From the NCBI GenBank assembly GCA_029938085.1, contig JAPYOS010000001.1, positions 310,143 through 374,142 of the forward strand: a stretch of 64,000 nt of DNA. The letters are read 5' to 3'. The notes beneath the pieces were generated by a model. It was not told where the DNA came from, made no database searches, and saw only the letters and a program-made list of their open reading frames with translations. The number at the start of each line of letters is the position of its first letter. Position 1 is the first letter of the stretch. Below, one piece after another: positions 8,379 through 20,916 of the stretch. Position numbers and translations under genes: made by a program. This DNA is from Oceanospirillaceae bacterium (GTDB taxonomy: Bacteria > Pseudomonadota > Gammaproteobacteria > Pseudomonadales > Balneatricaceae).

Positions 8379-10133
8379 TTATTCCTGTAGCGGGATTTGA
8401 ATACATACATTTACGCCCTTGTTGGCCTCCGTTTTTATATCTACATAACCGCCTAACGACCGTACTCGCTCTTCGACACTCGATAAGCCAAAGCCGACTT
8501 TGCTCTGCAAGGGGTCAAACCCAATGCCGTCATCTACAACACAAATATTGAGACCATCATCGTTCACCACTAGCTCAACTTTAAGTTGGGTTTGTTGGGA
8601 ATATTTAACGGCGTTATTCACCAGTTCCTGCACTATACGATAGCTGGTTATCGTGTATATTTCCGCCATGTCACTAACCGCATCATCAATCACCAACTGC
8701 AGTTCGACATTTTGTTCATGTAGGTGAAATGCCAAAAGACATTGTTCTAAAGCGACTTTTAAGCCAAACATATCCAAAGCTTCCGGCCTCAGCCGCTGGA
8801 TCAGGTCTCGCATGGTCTCATATAGCGCATCGGCTTGGGCGGTAATCTCTTGCGCGTAAGTGCTCACGCCAGCTACCGTTTCGGTGTTTTCGAGTATGTG
8901 GGCACTAATTTTGATGGCCGTTAAGGTTTGACCAAACTCGTCATGCAGCTCTCTGGCGATGTGATGATACTGGTCTTCTTGAACCCGAATAAGTTGCTGT
9001 GACAGGCGCTTGTTTTCGTCGCTTTTACGCTGTAATTCGCGGGTGCGCTTAGCCACCATCGTTTCTAAGTGGCTGTGTTGTTGGGCCAACTCTAACACCG
9101 CAGCATCTCTTTGTAACTTCAGACCATATTTTGAGAACCGGACACGATAAAGCAAACCATAACCACCGAAAATCAAAAAACTAAGGAAGCCCATAAGTTG
9201 CAGATGGTTGGAATATAAACCCGTTTTTTGTTCGAGCAACAGGGTAAAAGGCTGACCCAATTCATAAAATTCACGTTCTATGGTGAGGGTTTGTAACTCT
9301 ACTAATGGCCTTGAGTCGGGGTTCGGCAATATTGTTTCGGCGGCTATTTTTCGATCTTCTCCATACATCAGGCTAAGACTGGCAGATGGAATCATATCAA
9401 CTACAGACGCCAGCATGGTATCCGTTTTAATCAAGAGTAACACTGCCAAACCACCTTCTTGATAACTGGGACCATCAGCGGAAATGGTATCGATGGCCTT
9501 AACCAATACGTAACCACGACCACCTTCGCGTAATTTATATGGCTCAGAAGCCACTGCCTCGCCATGAGCTAAAGAAGCTAATAGCGGTTCACGCATCTTA
9601 CGGGCAGATAACATGTCAAACCCCATTAACCCTTTTACAGAATCCAAATATGGGTCAATAAAGAAAATGGGGTAGAGCATCGGCACATCGTCAATGGTAT
9701 TAAACAACTTGCCTGTTGGGTTTTTTTTGGACACGTAACGCGTGAGTTTATAATCTGGGTAACCCGCAGCGTGCATACCTGCCTCATGGGCTGCCTTTTT
9801 TTCTGGGTCTACGCTCACCAACGCCTCAAACATATAAATATGCGGGTAGGCGTCACGCATACGTTGGGTAAAATTTCGTGCGGCTTGAAGGTTACCGGCG
9901 CCGATAGTATTTAATAGGCTAGAAAACCCCGACAAGGCAGCGTCGTTGATTATAAGGCTTTCATTAATTTGACTAATGGCATTGGTAGCATTGATATTAA
10001 AGCTGGTGCGCTGGTAATTCATGACAATCGCAATGAGCAACATCATCACCAGCACAACGCTTCCGAACGCAACAATAAGCCGCACCAGCGATGCAGGCAA
10101 CAAGAAGAAATTCAAATGAATTGGATTTTTCAC
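8379..10133 (-). CDS. CHASE-domain sensor histidine kinase (HisKA_3 type)
   Basis: This is a 584-residue membrane sensor kinase. A transmembrane helix at about 17-39 is followed by a periplasmic CHASE-like sensor at about 70-270; MLYPIFFIDP and GLMGFDM are typical of CHASE. A second helix spans 312-330, then a coiled coil of about 40 residues. The phospho-acceptor is His397 in IARELHDEFGQTLTAI, the NarX/UhpB HisKA_3 pattern. A HATPase domain with ELVNNAVKYS, DDGIGFD and GFGLSSVEERV closes the protein. The ligand is unknown. The only adjacent receiver gene, 30 nt upstream, is broken, so its partner is unclear. Confidence 0.88.
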   Translation of the reverse strand: MKNPIHLNFFLLPASLVRLIVAFGSVVLVMMLLIAIVMNYQRTSFNINATNAISQINESLIINDAALSGFSSLLNTIGAGNLQAARNFTQRMRDAYPHIYMFEALVSVDPEKKAAHEAGMHAAGYPDYKLTRYVSKKNPTGKLFNTIDDVPMLYPIFFIDPYLDSVKGLMGFDMLSARKMREPLLASLAHGEAVASEPYKLREGGRGYVLVKAIDTISADGPSYQEGGLAVLLLIKTDTMLASVVDMIPSASLSLMYGEDRKIAAETILPNPDSRPLVELQTLTIEREFYELGQPFTLLLEQKTGLYSNHLQLMGFLSFLIFGGYGLLYRVRFSKYGLKLQRDAAVLELAQQHSHLETMVAKRTRELQRKSDENKRLSQQLIRVQEDQYHHIARELHDEFGQTLTAIKISAHILENTETVAGVSTYAQEITAQADALYETMRDLIQRLRPEALDMFGLKVALEQCLLAFHLHEQNVELQLVIDDAVSDMAEIYTITSYRIVQELVNNAVKYSQQTQLKVELVVNDDGLNICVVDDGIGFDPLQSKVGFGLSSVEERVRSLGGYVDIKTEANKGVNVCIQIPLQE

Positions 10134-10163
10134 GGCTTATATCCCAATCTAAAAAATAAGTAT

Positions 10164-10388
10164 CTAACGATAACGTTCTAATACGCTCAGCAAGCTTTCT
10201 TCGGTAAGTGGCTTAGTCAAAAAGTCATCTAAGCCTTGCTCTTTCCACTGAGTTTTAACCTTGAGGTTGCGCCTTGCAGACACAGCCACCACCGGCTTAC
10301 TGGCCTTTAGTTCGTCTAGTGCACGGATAGGCGATGTTGCATCAATTATAACATTATGGAACCCGCAACAGCTATTATTCTGCCTGCG
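10164..10388 (-). pseudogene. Broken response-regulator receiver domain remnant
   Basis: The minus strand reads as the C-terminal half of a CheY-like receiver. It contains IRALDELKASKPVVAVSARR, then a stretch ending GLDDFLTKPLTEESLLSVLERYR and a TAG stop at 10164-10166. The Ser of AVSAR and the Lys of LTKPL match the conserved switch and active-site residues. Upstream, this frame meets a TGA at 10389-10391, and no start codon lies between. The other frames are also interrupted, although receiver-like pieces (RLLIVGTLD) are visible near 10410. The distance from VIIDATSP to the Ser is shorter than usual, so the phospho-Asp segment seems lost or shortened. No output domain is present. It ends 30 nt before the histidine kinase. 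The rest of the gene-free stretch 10134-10482 shows nothing further, and no clear terminator follows glmS. Confidence 0.7.
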
Positions 10389-10482
10389 TCAGGGCTGCTG
10401 TCGAGTGTTCCAACAATTAGTAATCGGTGTGGAAAATGTAAAACAATGTTAAGCGTATGTATACCCCTTTAAACAGAGCGAT

Positions 10483-12303
10483 CTACTCCACTGTAACCGA
10501 CTTGGCCAAGTTCCTTGGCTGGTCCACGTCAGTGCCTTTAATGATGGCCACATGGTACGACAAGAGTTGCATGGGAATGGCATAAACCACCGGTGCTAAA
10601 AGCTCATGCACTTCTGGCATCACAATCACATGGGTAGCTTCGTCTTCTGCCATTTTGGCGTGGGCATCTGCGAACACAAACAGCTCACCGCCACGGGCGC
10701 GCACTTCCTGCATATTAGCTTTGAGTTTGTCGAGCATGTCGTCTTTTGGTGCTACAACCACTACGGGCATTTCAGCGTCTACCAGTGCCAAGGGGCCATG
10801 CTTAAGCTCTCCTGCAGGGTAGGCCTCGGCATGGATATAGGAAATCTCCTTGAGCTTAAGAGCGCCTTCTAAGGCAATAGGGTACATGCTGCCGCGCCCC
10901 AGAAACAACGTGTGTTGTTTATCGGCAAAACGCTGAGCCACGGCTTCAATTTTGCTCTCCATTTGTAAACACTGCTGTAAAATTCCTGGCAGGGTTTGCA
11001 TGGCCTCGATAATTGGCTGGGTATCAATAGCGCTGCGTTGTTTGGCTAATAACAAGGTCACGTGTAATAGGGTGATGAGCTGAGTGGTAAAGGCTTTGGT
11101 GGAGGCCACGCTGATTTCGGGCCCAGCTTGGGTCAACAATACCATGTCCGATTCGCGCACTAAGCTGCTTGAAGGTACGTTGCAAATAGCGAGGCTGGCG
11201 GCCAGCTTTGATCGGTCGATATGACGTAGTGCGGCTAAGCTGTCTGCCGTTTCGCCAGACTGAGACAAGGTGATGAGCAAGGTATCTTTCGGCACCACGG
11301 CTTGGCGGTAACGGTATTCACTGGCCACTTCAATCTGACAAGCAATACCCGCTAAGCTTTCAATCCAATATTTCGCCACCATGCCGGCTAAGTAACTCGT
11401 GCCACAGGCTATGATCTGTACGTTGTTGGTCTTTGATAAGGCCACCATGTCACTATCACTGAGGATGTTTTGTAGTTGGTCTGCAACCACTTGTTGCGAG
11501 ATGAGGTTAGCCACCACTTTGGGTTGCTCATTAATTTCTTTGAGCATGTAGTGCTTGTAGGCACCTTTGTCGGTAATTTCTTCGTTATGTTCGTAGCGAT
11601 GGCTAGGACGCTCTACGGTGTTGCCGTTGGCATCGGTGACCGATACTTGTGTGCGGCTTATTTCTGCAATATCACCGTCTTCCAAAAACATAAATCGGTC
11701 TGTCACTTGTAATAACGCCAGTTGGTCCGAGGCAATGTAGTTTTCATCACTGCCCAGCCCAATCACCAATGGGCTGCCCTTACGGGCTGCTAGCAATAAA
11801 TCCGGTTGAGTTTCATCCACCACGCCTAGGGCGTAAGCGCCTTCACAGCGACCTGCAGCATTACGCACAGCTTCTGTTAACGTCATACCCTGTTGCCGGT
11901 TACGGTGAATTAAGTGAGCAATAACTTCGGTGTCGGTGTCGCTTTCAAAACCATAGCCTGTGGCCAGAAGGTCAGCTTTAATGAGTTCGAAGTTGTCGAT
12001 TATGCCATTGTGAACCACTGCTAAACTACTGTGGGACCAGTGCGGATGGGCGTTGGTTTCGTTAGGGATGCCATGGGTGGCCCACCGGGTATGGGCAATA
12101 CCCAATCCGCCTTGTAATGGCTCGGAACTTAACGCTGCATCTAAACTCGCCACCTTGCCCACTCTGCGGGTGCGGTGTAACCCCTTGTCGCTTAAGATCG
12201 CCACGCCGGACGAATCATAACCTCTGTATTCAAGGCGCTTGAGGCCTTCTACCAAAATACTACTAATATTACGCTGCGCAATGGCGCCCACTATTCCGCA
12301 CAT
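10483..12303 (-). CDS. glmS: Glutamine-fructose-6-phosphate aminotransferase (isomerizing)
   Basis: This 606-residue enzyme makes glucosamine-6-phosphate from fructose-6-phosphate and glutamine, the entry to peptidoglycan and LPS amino sugars. The N-terminal glutaminase domain starts MCGIVGAIA, with Cys2 as nucleophile after Met removal. Two SIS domains follow (IACGTSYLAG and LFLGRGSMYPIALEGALKLKE). The C-terminal tail PRNLAKSVTVE is the family signature. It lies 15 nt after glmU and is probably cotranscribed. No glmS ribozyme was recognised upstream. Confidence 0.98.
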   Translation of the reverse strand: MCGIVGAIAQRNISSILVEGLKRLEYRGYDSSGVAILSDKGLHRTRRVGKVASLDAALSSEPLQGGLGIAHTRWATHGIPNETNAHPHWSHSSLAVVHNGIIDNFELIKADLLATGYGFESDTDTEVIAHLIHRNRQQGMTLTEAVRNAAGRCEGAYALGVVDETQPDLLLAARKGSPLVIGLGSDENYIASDQLALLQVTDRFMFLEDGDIAEISRTQVSVTDANGNTVERPSHRYEHNEEITDKGAYKHYMLKEINEQPKVVANLISQQVVADQLQNILSDSDMVALSKTNNVQIIACGTSYLAGMVAKYWIESLAGIACQIEVASEYRYRQAVVPKDTLLITLSQSGETADSLAALRHIDRSKLAASLAICNVPSSSLVRESDMVLLTQAGPEISVASTKAFTTQLITLLHVTLLLAKQRSAIDTQPIIEAMQTLPGILQQCLQMESKIEAVAQRFADKQHTLFLGRGSMYPIALEGALKLKEISYIHAEAYPAGELKHGPLALVDAEMPVVVVAPKDDMLDKLKANMQEVRARGGELFVFADAHAKMAEDEATHVIVMPEVHELLAPVVYAIPMQLLSYHVAIIKGTDVDQPRNLAKSVTVE

Positions 12304-12318
12304 AGGTGTCTTCCTTGT

Positions 12319-13680
12319 TTAACTTTTTACGGGTTTAGCCCAAGAGGCTAAGTTGCGTTGTTTACCACGGGCGATAGCCAAGTTGTTGTCGGCAACGTCT
12401 TTAGTAATAGTAGAGCCTGCGCCCACCGTAGCTCCTGCACCTATGGTTACCGGTGCGACGATGGAACTGTTCGAACCAATGAACGCGCCGTCTTCGATGT
12501 TGGTTTGAAATTTATTAACGCCGTCGTAGTTGCAGGTAATGGTGCCTGCCCCAATGTTCACCTTTTCACCGACCACCGTATCACCTAAGTAGGTGAAGTG
12601 ATTAGCTTTAGAGCCTTTGCCTAAGGTGGTTTTTTTGGTTTCCACAAAATTGCCAACTTTGGCGCCGTCCTCTAACACAGTGCCTGGGCGTAGGCGGGCA
12701 AATGGACCAATGTTGCAATGTTTAGCTACCCGAGCCTGATCTATAACGCTGTTGGCAAATACGTGAGTGCCGGCGCCAATATGGGCGTCTTTAAGGTGAC
12801 AATTGGGACCAATATGTACGCCGTCTTCTAGCACCACTTGGCCTTCTATAATGGCATTGATGTCGATGAAGATGTCTTTACCGGTGGTCAGTTCACCGCG
12901 TAAGTCAAAGCGGCTTGGGTCGGCTAGTTGTACGCCATCGCGTAACAGTTGATTGGCCAGTTGCAGTTGATGCCAGCGCTCAAGTTCTGCCAGCTGAACG
13001 CGGTCATTTACGCCTTGGGTTTGTTGTGCAAATTCTGGCTGTAAATGACTAATAGGCACGCCATCTGCAACGGCCATGGCAACGATGTCTGTGAGGTATA
13101 TTTCGCCTTGGGCGTTGTCGCTTTCAATACGAGGCAACCAGCCATTTAACAAGCTCGCTTTAGCAGCCAATATGCCGGTGTTAATTTCTTTGATTTGGCG
13201 TTGTTCCGGCGTGGCGTCTTTATGCTCAACAATGGCCTGAATCTCGCCTTGATCGTTACGCACAATACGGCCATAACCTGTTGAGTCGTCTAATGCTACC
13301 GTTAGAATGGCTAAGCCACCCTGCATTGCCTGGTCGGCCAGTTGTTGCATTAAAGCGGCAGGTACCAGTGGCACGTCGCCGTATAGCACCAATACCGTAG
13401 CTTCGCTGTCTACATTAGGCATGGCCTGGGCTACGGCATGCCCGGTGCCTAACTGTTGCTCCTGAGGCACGCACTGTGCGCCCAGAGGTTTCACCTGTGC
13501 CTCTACTTGATCCGCACCATGGCCTACAATAATGTGGGTGCGCGTAGGCGCTAGTTTTTGTGCTTGCTCAACGGCATGCACTAACATAGGTTTGCCCGCC
13601 AGCGTGTGCAGCACCTTTGGCATGTCTGAGCGCATGCGGGTGCCTTTACCCGCGGCGAGTATGATGACTTCTAACGACAT
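12319..13680 (-). CDS. glmU: Bifunctional N-acetylglucosamine-1-phosphate uridyltransferase / glucosamine-1-phosphate acetyltransferase
   Basis: This 453-residue cytoplasmic enzyme makes UDP-GlcNAc in two steps. The N-terminal uridyltransferase domain carries the nucleotide motif LAAGKGTRMRSDMPKVLH and the GTGHAVAQA loop. The C-terminal half is a left-handed beta-helix of hexapeptide repeats with the acetyltransferase motifs RPGTVLEDGAKVGNFVE and NIGAGTITCNYDG. AAGGA lies 6 nt before the start. A terminator separates it from atpC, so glmUS forms its own transcription unit. Confidence 0.98.
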   Translation of the reverse strand: MSLEVIILAAGKGTRMRSDMPKVLHTLAGKPMLVHAVEQAQKLAPTRTHIIVGHGADQVEAQVKPLGAQCVPQEQQLGTGHAVAQAMPNVDSEATVLVLYGDVPLVPAALMQQLADQAMQGGLAILTVALDDSTGYGRIVRNDQGEIQAIVEHKDATPEQRQIKEINTGILAAKASLLNGWLPRIESDNAQGEIYLTDIVAMAVADGVPISHLQPEFAQQTQGVNDRVQLAELERWHQLQLANQLLRDGVQLADPSRFDLRGELTTGKDIFIDINAIIEGQVVLEDGVHIGPNCHLKDAHIGAGTHVFANSVIDQARVAKHCNIGPFARLRPGTVLEDGAKVGNFVETKKTTLGKGSKANHFTYLGDTVVGEKVNIGAGTITCNYDGVNKFQTNIEDGAFIGSNSSIVAPVTIGAGATVGAGSTITKDVADNNLAIARGKQRNLASWAKPVKS

Positions 13681-13763
13681 TAACGATCCTTGTGAAGCAA
13701 TGTGTAATTCTGTTGTTTAGTTTAGACGTTTTATGGCATAAAAGTTCAGCTTTTTTCAGACAT

Positions 13764-13791
13764 AAAAAAAGGCAGCCTAGGCTGCCTTTTT
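13764..13791 (-). terminator. Rho-independent terminator after the atp operon
   Basis: AAGGCAGCC and GGCTGCCTT form a GC-rich stem of about nine pairs around TA, flanked by a run of A on one side and T on the other. In the minus-strand transcript the hairpin is followed by a U-tract. It lies between the stop of atpC and the start of glmU. Confidence 0.85.
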
Positions 13792-13811
13792 GATGCTTCA
13801 CTATGTACGAC

Positions 13812-14237
13812 TTACTTACCCAGTTTCTGACGAATCTGACGCAAGGTACGTAGTTGAGCGGCGGCTTCGGCCAATTGGCCGGCGGCGCGTGAGTATTCAA
13901 ACTCAGAAGTTTTGTCAGCCATGGCCTGTTCGGCTTGGCGACTGGCTTCTTCTGCAGCGGCTTCATTAAGGTCGGCTGCACGCAGTGCCGTATCAGCCAT
14001 CAAGGTAATCTTGTGAGGCTGAACTTCTACAAAACCACCAGACACATAAAATATGTCTTCTTCGCCGGATTCCTTGCGCATACGCACAGGGCCAGGTTTA
14101 ACTTCACTCAGTAACGGCGTGTGACCCGGGTATATACCCAACTCACCCAAAGTACCTGTAAGTGAAATAAATTCTACCTTACCTTCGAAGATGGATTCTT
14201 CTGCACTTACGATGTCACAATCTACACTAGTAGCCAT
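13812..14237 (-). CDS. atpC: F1Fo ATP synthase epsilon subunit
   Basis: This 141-residue central-stalk subunit couples rotation to catalysis and can inhibit ATP hydrolysis. The N-terminal beta-sandwich starts with VDCDIVSAEESIFEGKVEF and includes LGELGIYPGHTPLLSEVKPG. The C-terminal half is a helical hairpin rich in Ala, Glu and Arg. It is the last gene of the atp operon, before a strong terminator. Confidence 0.97.
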   Translation of the reverse strand: MATSVDCDIVSAEESIFEGKVEFISLTGTLGELGIYPGHTPLLSEVKPGPVRMRKESGEEDIFYVSGGFVEVQPHKITLMADTALRAADLNEAAAEEASRQAEQAMADKTSEFEYSRAAGQLAEAAAQLRTLRQIRQKLGK

Positions 14238-14264
14238 GTGATTATCCTCTTAAGCTAGGCTTAA

Positions 14265-14286
14265 GCCATTAGCGGTTGCTAATGGC
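14265..14286 (-). other. Intergenic hairpin between atpD and atpC
   Basis: GCCATTAGC at 14265-14273 pairs perfectly with GCTAATGGC at 14278-14286 around a 4-nt loop. A second small palindrome, TTAAGC/GCTTAA, abuts it at 14250-14264. There is no T-run, and atpC follows, so this is more likely an mRNA stability or processing element than a terminator. Confidence 0.5.
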
Positions 14287-14300
14287 CCTAGCCCAAACAA

Positions 14301-16581
<2,281 letters not shown>

Positions 16582-16620
16582 ATGCTTACCTATTCATTAA
16601 GTAACTAACTTGGTTATAGC

Positions 16621-16646
16621 TTGGTCTCAAGCGAACTTGAGACCAA
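16621..16646 (-). other. Intergenic hairpin between atpA and atpG
   Basis: TTGGTCTCAAG at 16621-16631 pairs perfectly, over 11 bp, with CTTGAGACCAA at 16636-16646. In the transcript the loop reads UUCG, a stable tetraloop sequence. No T-run follows and the operon continues, so a role in mRNA stability or relative expression of the ATP synthase subunits is more likely than termination. Confidence 0.6.
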
Positions 16647-16652
16647 AGGCCA

Positions 16653-18197
16653 CTACCAAGTTTGAGTTGCCTTAAACTGCTCTAATGCAGACTTAAAGGA
16701 AGCAGCGATGTCGCCATTAAAGTCGCCAGATTCATTCACCTGGGACATTACGGCACTGTGGTCGCTGTTCATGTAAGAAATTAGAGCGGCTTCGAAGTCG
16801 CCAACCTTGTTAAGGGCTACGTCTGTAAGGAAACCTTCGTTAGCTGCAAATAGGCTGATTGCCATGTCGGCAACGCTCATAGGCGAGTATTGGTGCTGCT
16901 TCATCAGTTCGGTCACACTTTGACCGTGCTCTAACTGGGCGCGAGTCGCGTCATCCAAATCAGATGCAAACTGAGAGAAGGCTGCCAATTCACGGTACTG
17001 AGCCAAAGCCAAACGAATACCGCCACCCAATTTCTTGATGACTTTAGTTTGTGCTGCACCACCTACACGGGATACAGACAAACCAGCGTTAATGGCTGGG
17101 CGGATACCGGCGTTGAACAAGTCAGTTTCCAAGAAAATCTGGCCGTCGGTGATAGAGATTACGTTAGTCGGTACGAAAGCCGATACGTCACCACCTTGGG
17201 TTTCGATAATTGGTAGAGCGGTTAAAGAACCAGTCTTACCTTTAACTTCACCATTGGTGAATGCTTCTACGTATTCTACGTTTACACGCGATGCACGCTC
17301 AAGTAAGCGAGAGTGTAAATAGAACACGTCACCAGGGTACGCTTCACGACCTGGAGGACGACGAAGTAGCAAAGAGATTTGACGGTAGGCCCAAGCTTGC
17401 TTGGTCAAGTCATCAAATACAATCAGTGCGTCTTCGCCGCGGTCACGGAAGTATTCGCCCATGGTAGTACCAGCATAAGGCGACAAGAACTGCATAGCGG
17501 CTGAGTCAGCAGCACCTGCGTTAACAACAATGGTATGAGCCATTGCGCCGTGTTCTTCTAGCTTACGTACTACGTTAGCAATAGTAGATTGCTTCTGGCC
17601 AATAGCCACGTAGATACACTTAACGCCAGTGCCTTTCTGGTTGATGATGGCATCGATGGCGATGGCAGACTTACCAGTCTGACGGTCACCGATGATGAGT
17701 TCTCGCTGGCCACGGCCAATAGGAACCATGGCGTCAATCGCCTTAAGGCCTGTTTGTACTGGCTGGTCTACGGATTTACGTTCGATTACGCCTGGAGCTA
17801 CTTTTTCAACAGCGTCGGTTAGATCAGTGTTGATCGGACCTTTTCCGTCGATAGGGTTACCTAGTCCGTCTACCACACGACCCAACAATTCTGGGCCTAC
17901 AGGAACTTCTAGGATACGGCCGGTACAACGAGCGGTTTGGCCTTCGACCAAATCTTCGTAGTCACCAAGAACTACAGCGCCAACAGAGTCGCGCTCCAAG
18001 TTCATGGCCATGCCGTAAACACCACCAGGGAATTCAATCATTTCCCCGTACATTGCGTCAGCTAAACCGTGGATCAATACGATACCATCGGCTACGCTAA
18101 CAATTGTGCCCTCATTTTGGGCTTCAGATGATACATCAAGTTGCTCAATACGCTTCTTGATGATTTCACTGATTTCTGAAGGATTCAGTTGTTGCAT
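16653..18197 (-). CDS. atpA: F1Fo ATP synthase alpha subunit
   Basis: This 514-residue non-catalytic nucleotide-binding F1 subunit begins [17 protein letters not shown], the usual N-terminus. The Walker A motif is GDRQTGKSA. The Walker B region is [12 protein letters not shown], and the SISDGQIFLE-like segment appears as [31 protein letters not shown] is the family signature. Confidence 0.98.
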   Translation of the reverse strand: MQQLNPSEISEIIKKRIEQLDVSSEAQNEGTIVSVADGIVLIHGLADAMYGEMIEFPGGVYGMAMNLERDSVGAVVLGDYEDLVEGQTARCTGRILEVPVGPELLGRVVDGLGNPIDGKGPINTDLTDAVEKVAPGVIERKSVDQPVQTGLKAIDAMVPIGRGQRELIIGDRQTGKSAIAIDAIINQKGTGVKCIYVAIGQKQSTIANVVRKLEEHGAMAHTIVVNAGAADSAAMQFLSPYAGTTMGEYFRDRGEDALIVFDDLTKQAWAYRQISLLLRRPPGREAYPGDVFYLHSRLLERASRVNVEYVEAFTNGEVKGKTGSLTALPIIETQGGDVSAFVPTNVISITDGQIFLETDLFNAGIRPAINAGLSVSRVGGAAQTKVIKKLGGGIRLALAQYRELAAFSQFASDLDDATRAQLEHGQSVTELMKQHQYSPMSVADMAISLFAANEGFLTDVALNKVGDFEAALISYMNSDHSAVMSQVNESGDFNGDIAASFKSALEQFKATQTW

Positions 18198-18213
18198 GCT
18201 TTATTCCTCACAC

Positions 18214-18756
18214 TTAAGCATTCATGGCCTCAGCCAATTTGCCTAGTTTGCCTCTAACGGAACCATCAATCACTAGGTCGCCCGCATGGACTATGACACC
18301 ACCGATCAATGACGCGTCGGTAGAACTAGTTATGTTAATTTCGCGAGACAACATGGCGTTTAATGCTTGAGCCAGTTTATCTTGTTGCTCATCGCCTAAA
18401 TCAAAAGCACTGACGATAGATACATCTACCGACTGTTCTTGATTTGCCTTTAAAGTTTCATATAAGTTTGAAACTTCAGGTAGCAATGACAAGCGCTTGT
18501 TTTCGGCCAACAAGTTCAGAAAGTTCTGAGCCTGTTGAGATACCGGGTGACTGCCGTTTACAACGTCTGTCACTAGCTGGGCTTTTTGTACCGCTGTCAG
18601 TTCTGGGTTATCCAAAACTAACGCTAAGCTATCGTCCGCAACAACTGCCGCGGCCATATTCAAAAATTCCGACCAGCTACCCAAGTCGCCTTGGGCCAAT
18701 GCCGTTTCGAAAGCGGCCTTGGTGTAAGGGCGGGCAACAGTAATGGATTCAGCCAT
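18214..18756 (-). CDS. atpH: F1Fo ATP synthase delta subunit
   Basis: This 180-residue peripheral-stalk subunit joins the b dimer to the top of F1. It starts with TVARPYTKAAFETA, typical of the helical N-terminal domain. The C-terminal signature DASLIGGVIVHAGDLVIDGSVRGKL is clear. It lies between atpF and atpA with short gaps. Confidence 0.97.
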   Translation of the reverse strand: MAESITVARPYTKAAFETALAQGDLGSWSEFLNMAAAVVADDSLALVLDNPELTAVQKAQLVTDVVNGSHPVSQQAQNFLNLLAENKRLSLLPEVSNLYETLKANQEQSVDVSIVSAFDLGDEQQDKLAQALNAMLSREINITSSTDASLIGGVIVHAGDLVIDGSVRGKLGKLAEAMNA

Positions 18757-18773
18757 CGTTAACCTCTCTTTTC

Positions 18774-19244
18774 TTACAGTTCGGCTGCCAACTTATCGAC
18801 AAGCTCTTGGTGGTTGTTTACATCAATTGATGCGCCCAGGATTTTTTCTGCACCAGCAACGACTAGCGTTGCTACTTGAGCGCGTAGCGCTTCTTTGGCA
18901 CGGTTTACTTCCTGTTCTACGTCAGCTGCAGCCGCCGCTTTAATGCGGTCAGCTTCGGCTTGAGCCGTATCTTTAGCTTCATCAACGATCTGACTAGCGC
19001 GTTTGTTGGCTTGCTCAATAAGAGTAGCCGCTTGCGCTTTACTTTCTTGCAGTGCTGCTTCCACAGACTGCTGAGCATCTTCCAGTTCACGTGCGGCTTT
19101 ATCAGCTGCATCCAAACCTTCAGCGATCTTCTTTTGACGTTCTGCCAAAGCCGCGGTAAGCGGTGGCCAAACGAACTTCATGCACAAGTACACGAAGATA
19201 ATAAAAGAAATGATCTGGCCCAAAATTGTCATGTTCATATTCAT
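18774..19244 (-). CDS. atpF: F1Fo ATP synthase b subunit
   Basis: This 156-residue peripheral-stalk protein has an N-terminal membrane helix ([24 protein letters not shown], residues about 6-28). A long Ala/Glu/Lys-rich helix follows and dimerises as a right-handed coiled coil. The length and the KFVWPPL junction match the proteobacterial family. Confidence 0.97.
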   Translation of the reverse strand: MNMNMTILGQIISFIIFVYLCMKFVWPPLTAALAERQKKIAEGLDAADKAARELEDAQQSVEAALQESKAQAATLIEQANKRASQIVDEAKDTAQAEADRIKAAAAADVEQEVNRAKEALRAQVATLVVAGAEKILGASIDVNNHQELVDKLAAEL

Positions 19245-19283
19245 GGCAAGACCTCCATCCGTATGGGTTGGTTAAAGATAAAT

Positions 19284-19538
<255 letters not shown>

Positions 19539-19574
19539 TTAGTAGTTAAAGTTTAAAAGTTAAAAAGGTACTGA

Positions 19575-20396
<822 letters not shown>

Positions 20397-20401
20397 TTAT
20401 C

Positions 20402-20797
20402 TCACTTTGATTTCGTAGAAGTTTGTTTATCTATAACCACTGGCAATACTGCTGCTAGCAAATGGGAGCCAACAAAGGCTAATAGTAAGGCTAACGGGTT
20501 AAGTGGTTTCACCAAACCGAAGGCTAAACTAAACAACACAACCGTGAGGACTAGTTTGAGCATTTCATTGCCGTACATTTGTGCCAAGGTTTGCTTTGCA
20601 TCTGCTTTAGGCTGCTTACGCTTAAATTCGCGTTTCAGCGCCCAATAGGCAGGCAGGCTGTAAATGGCACCACCAAGAATCACGGACATTGCCGCAACCC
20701 AGTCAGTTATAGATAAACCCACTCCAACCAGTGCCACTACAAGGGCCTGATAGGTTAATGTTTTTTGCAACCAATGGGGGGCTTTATTGAGCGCCAT
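20402..20797 (-). CDS. atpI: ATP synthase assembly protein AtpI
   Basis: This 131-residue small membrane protein has about four hydrophobic segments (for example ALVVALVGVGLSITDWVAAMSVILGG). AtpI helps c-ring assembly and is less conserved than the structural subunits. It is the first gene of the operon, 8 nt before atpB, directly downstream of a good sigma-70 promoter. Confidence 0.88.
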   Translation of the reverse strand: MALNKAPHWLQKTLTYQALVVALVGVGLSITDWVAAMSVILGGAIYSLPAYWALKREFKRKQPKADAKQTLAQMYGNEMLKLVLTVVLFSLAFGLVKPLNPLALLLAFVGSHLLAAVLPVVIDKQTSTKSK

Positions 20798-20882
20798 AAG
20801 AGCTTAACGTGTCCATTGATTGTTGGTCTAAATACACCCTCGAACAACCAAAATTACAACTGCAATTGTCACGGGGCTCGAG

Positions 20883-20911
20883 AGTATAGGCAGTTTGTCT
20901 CTAAATCTCAA
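20883..20911 (-). promoter_or_regulatory. Sigma-70 promoter of the atp operon
   Basis: On the minus strand TTGAGA (20906-20911, 5/6 to the -35 consensus) is followed after 17 nt by TATACT (20883-20888, 5/6 to the -10 consensus). It begins just after the parB stop codon and lies about 85 nt upstream of atpI. The spacing and position fit the main promoter of atpIBEFHAGDC. Confidence 0.65.
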
Positions 20912-20916
20912 CAACA

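Noticed and set aside
12304-12318. Possible glmS ribozyme upstream of glmS
   Set aside because: The glmU-glmS gap is only 15 nt and glmS ribozymes are found mainly in Firmicutes.
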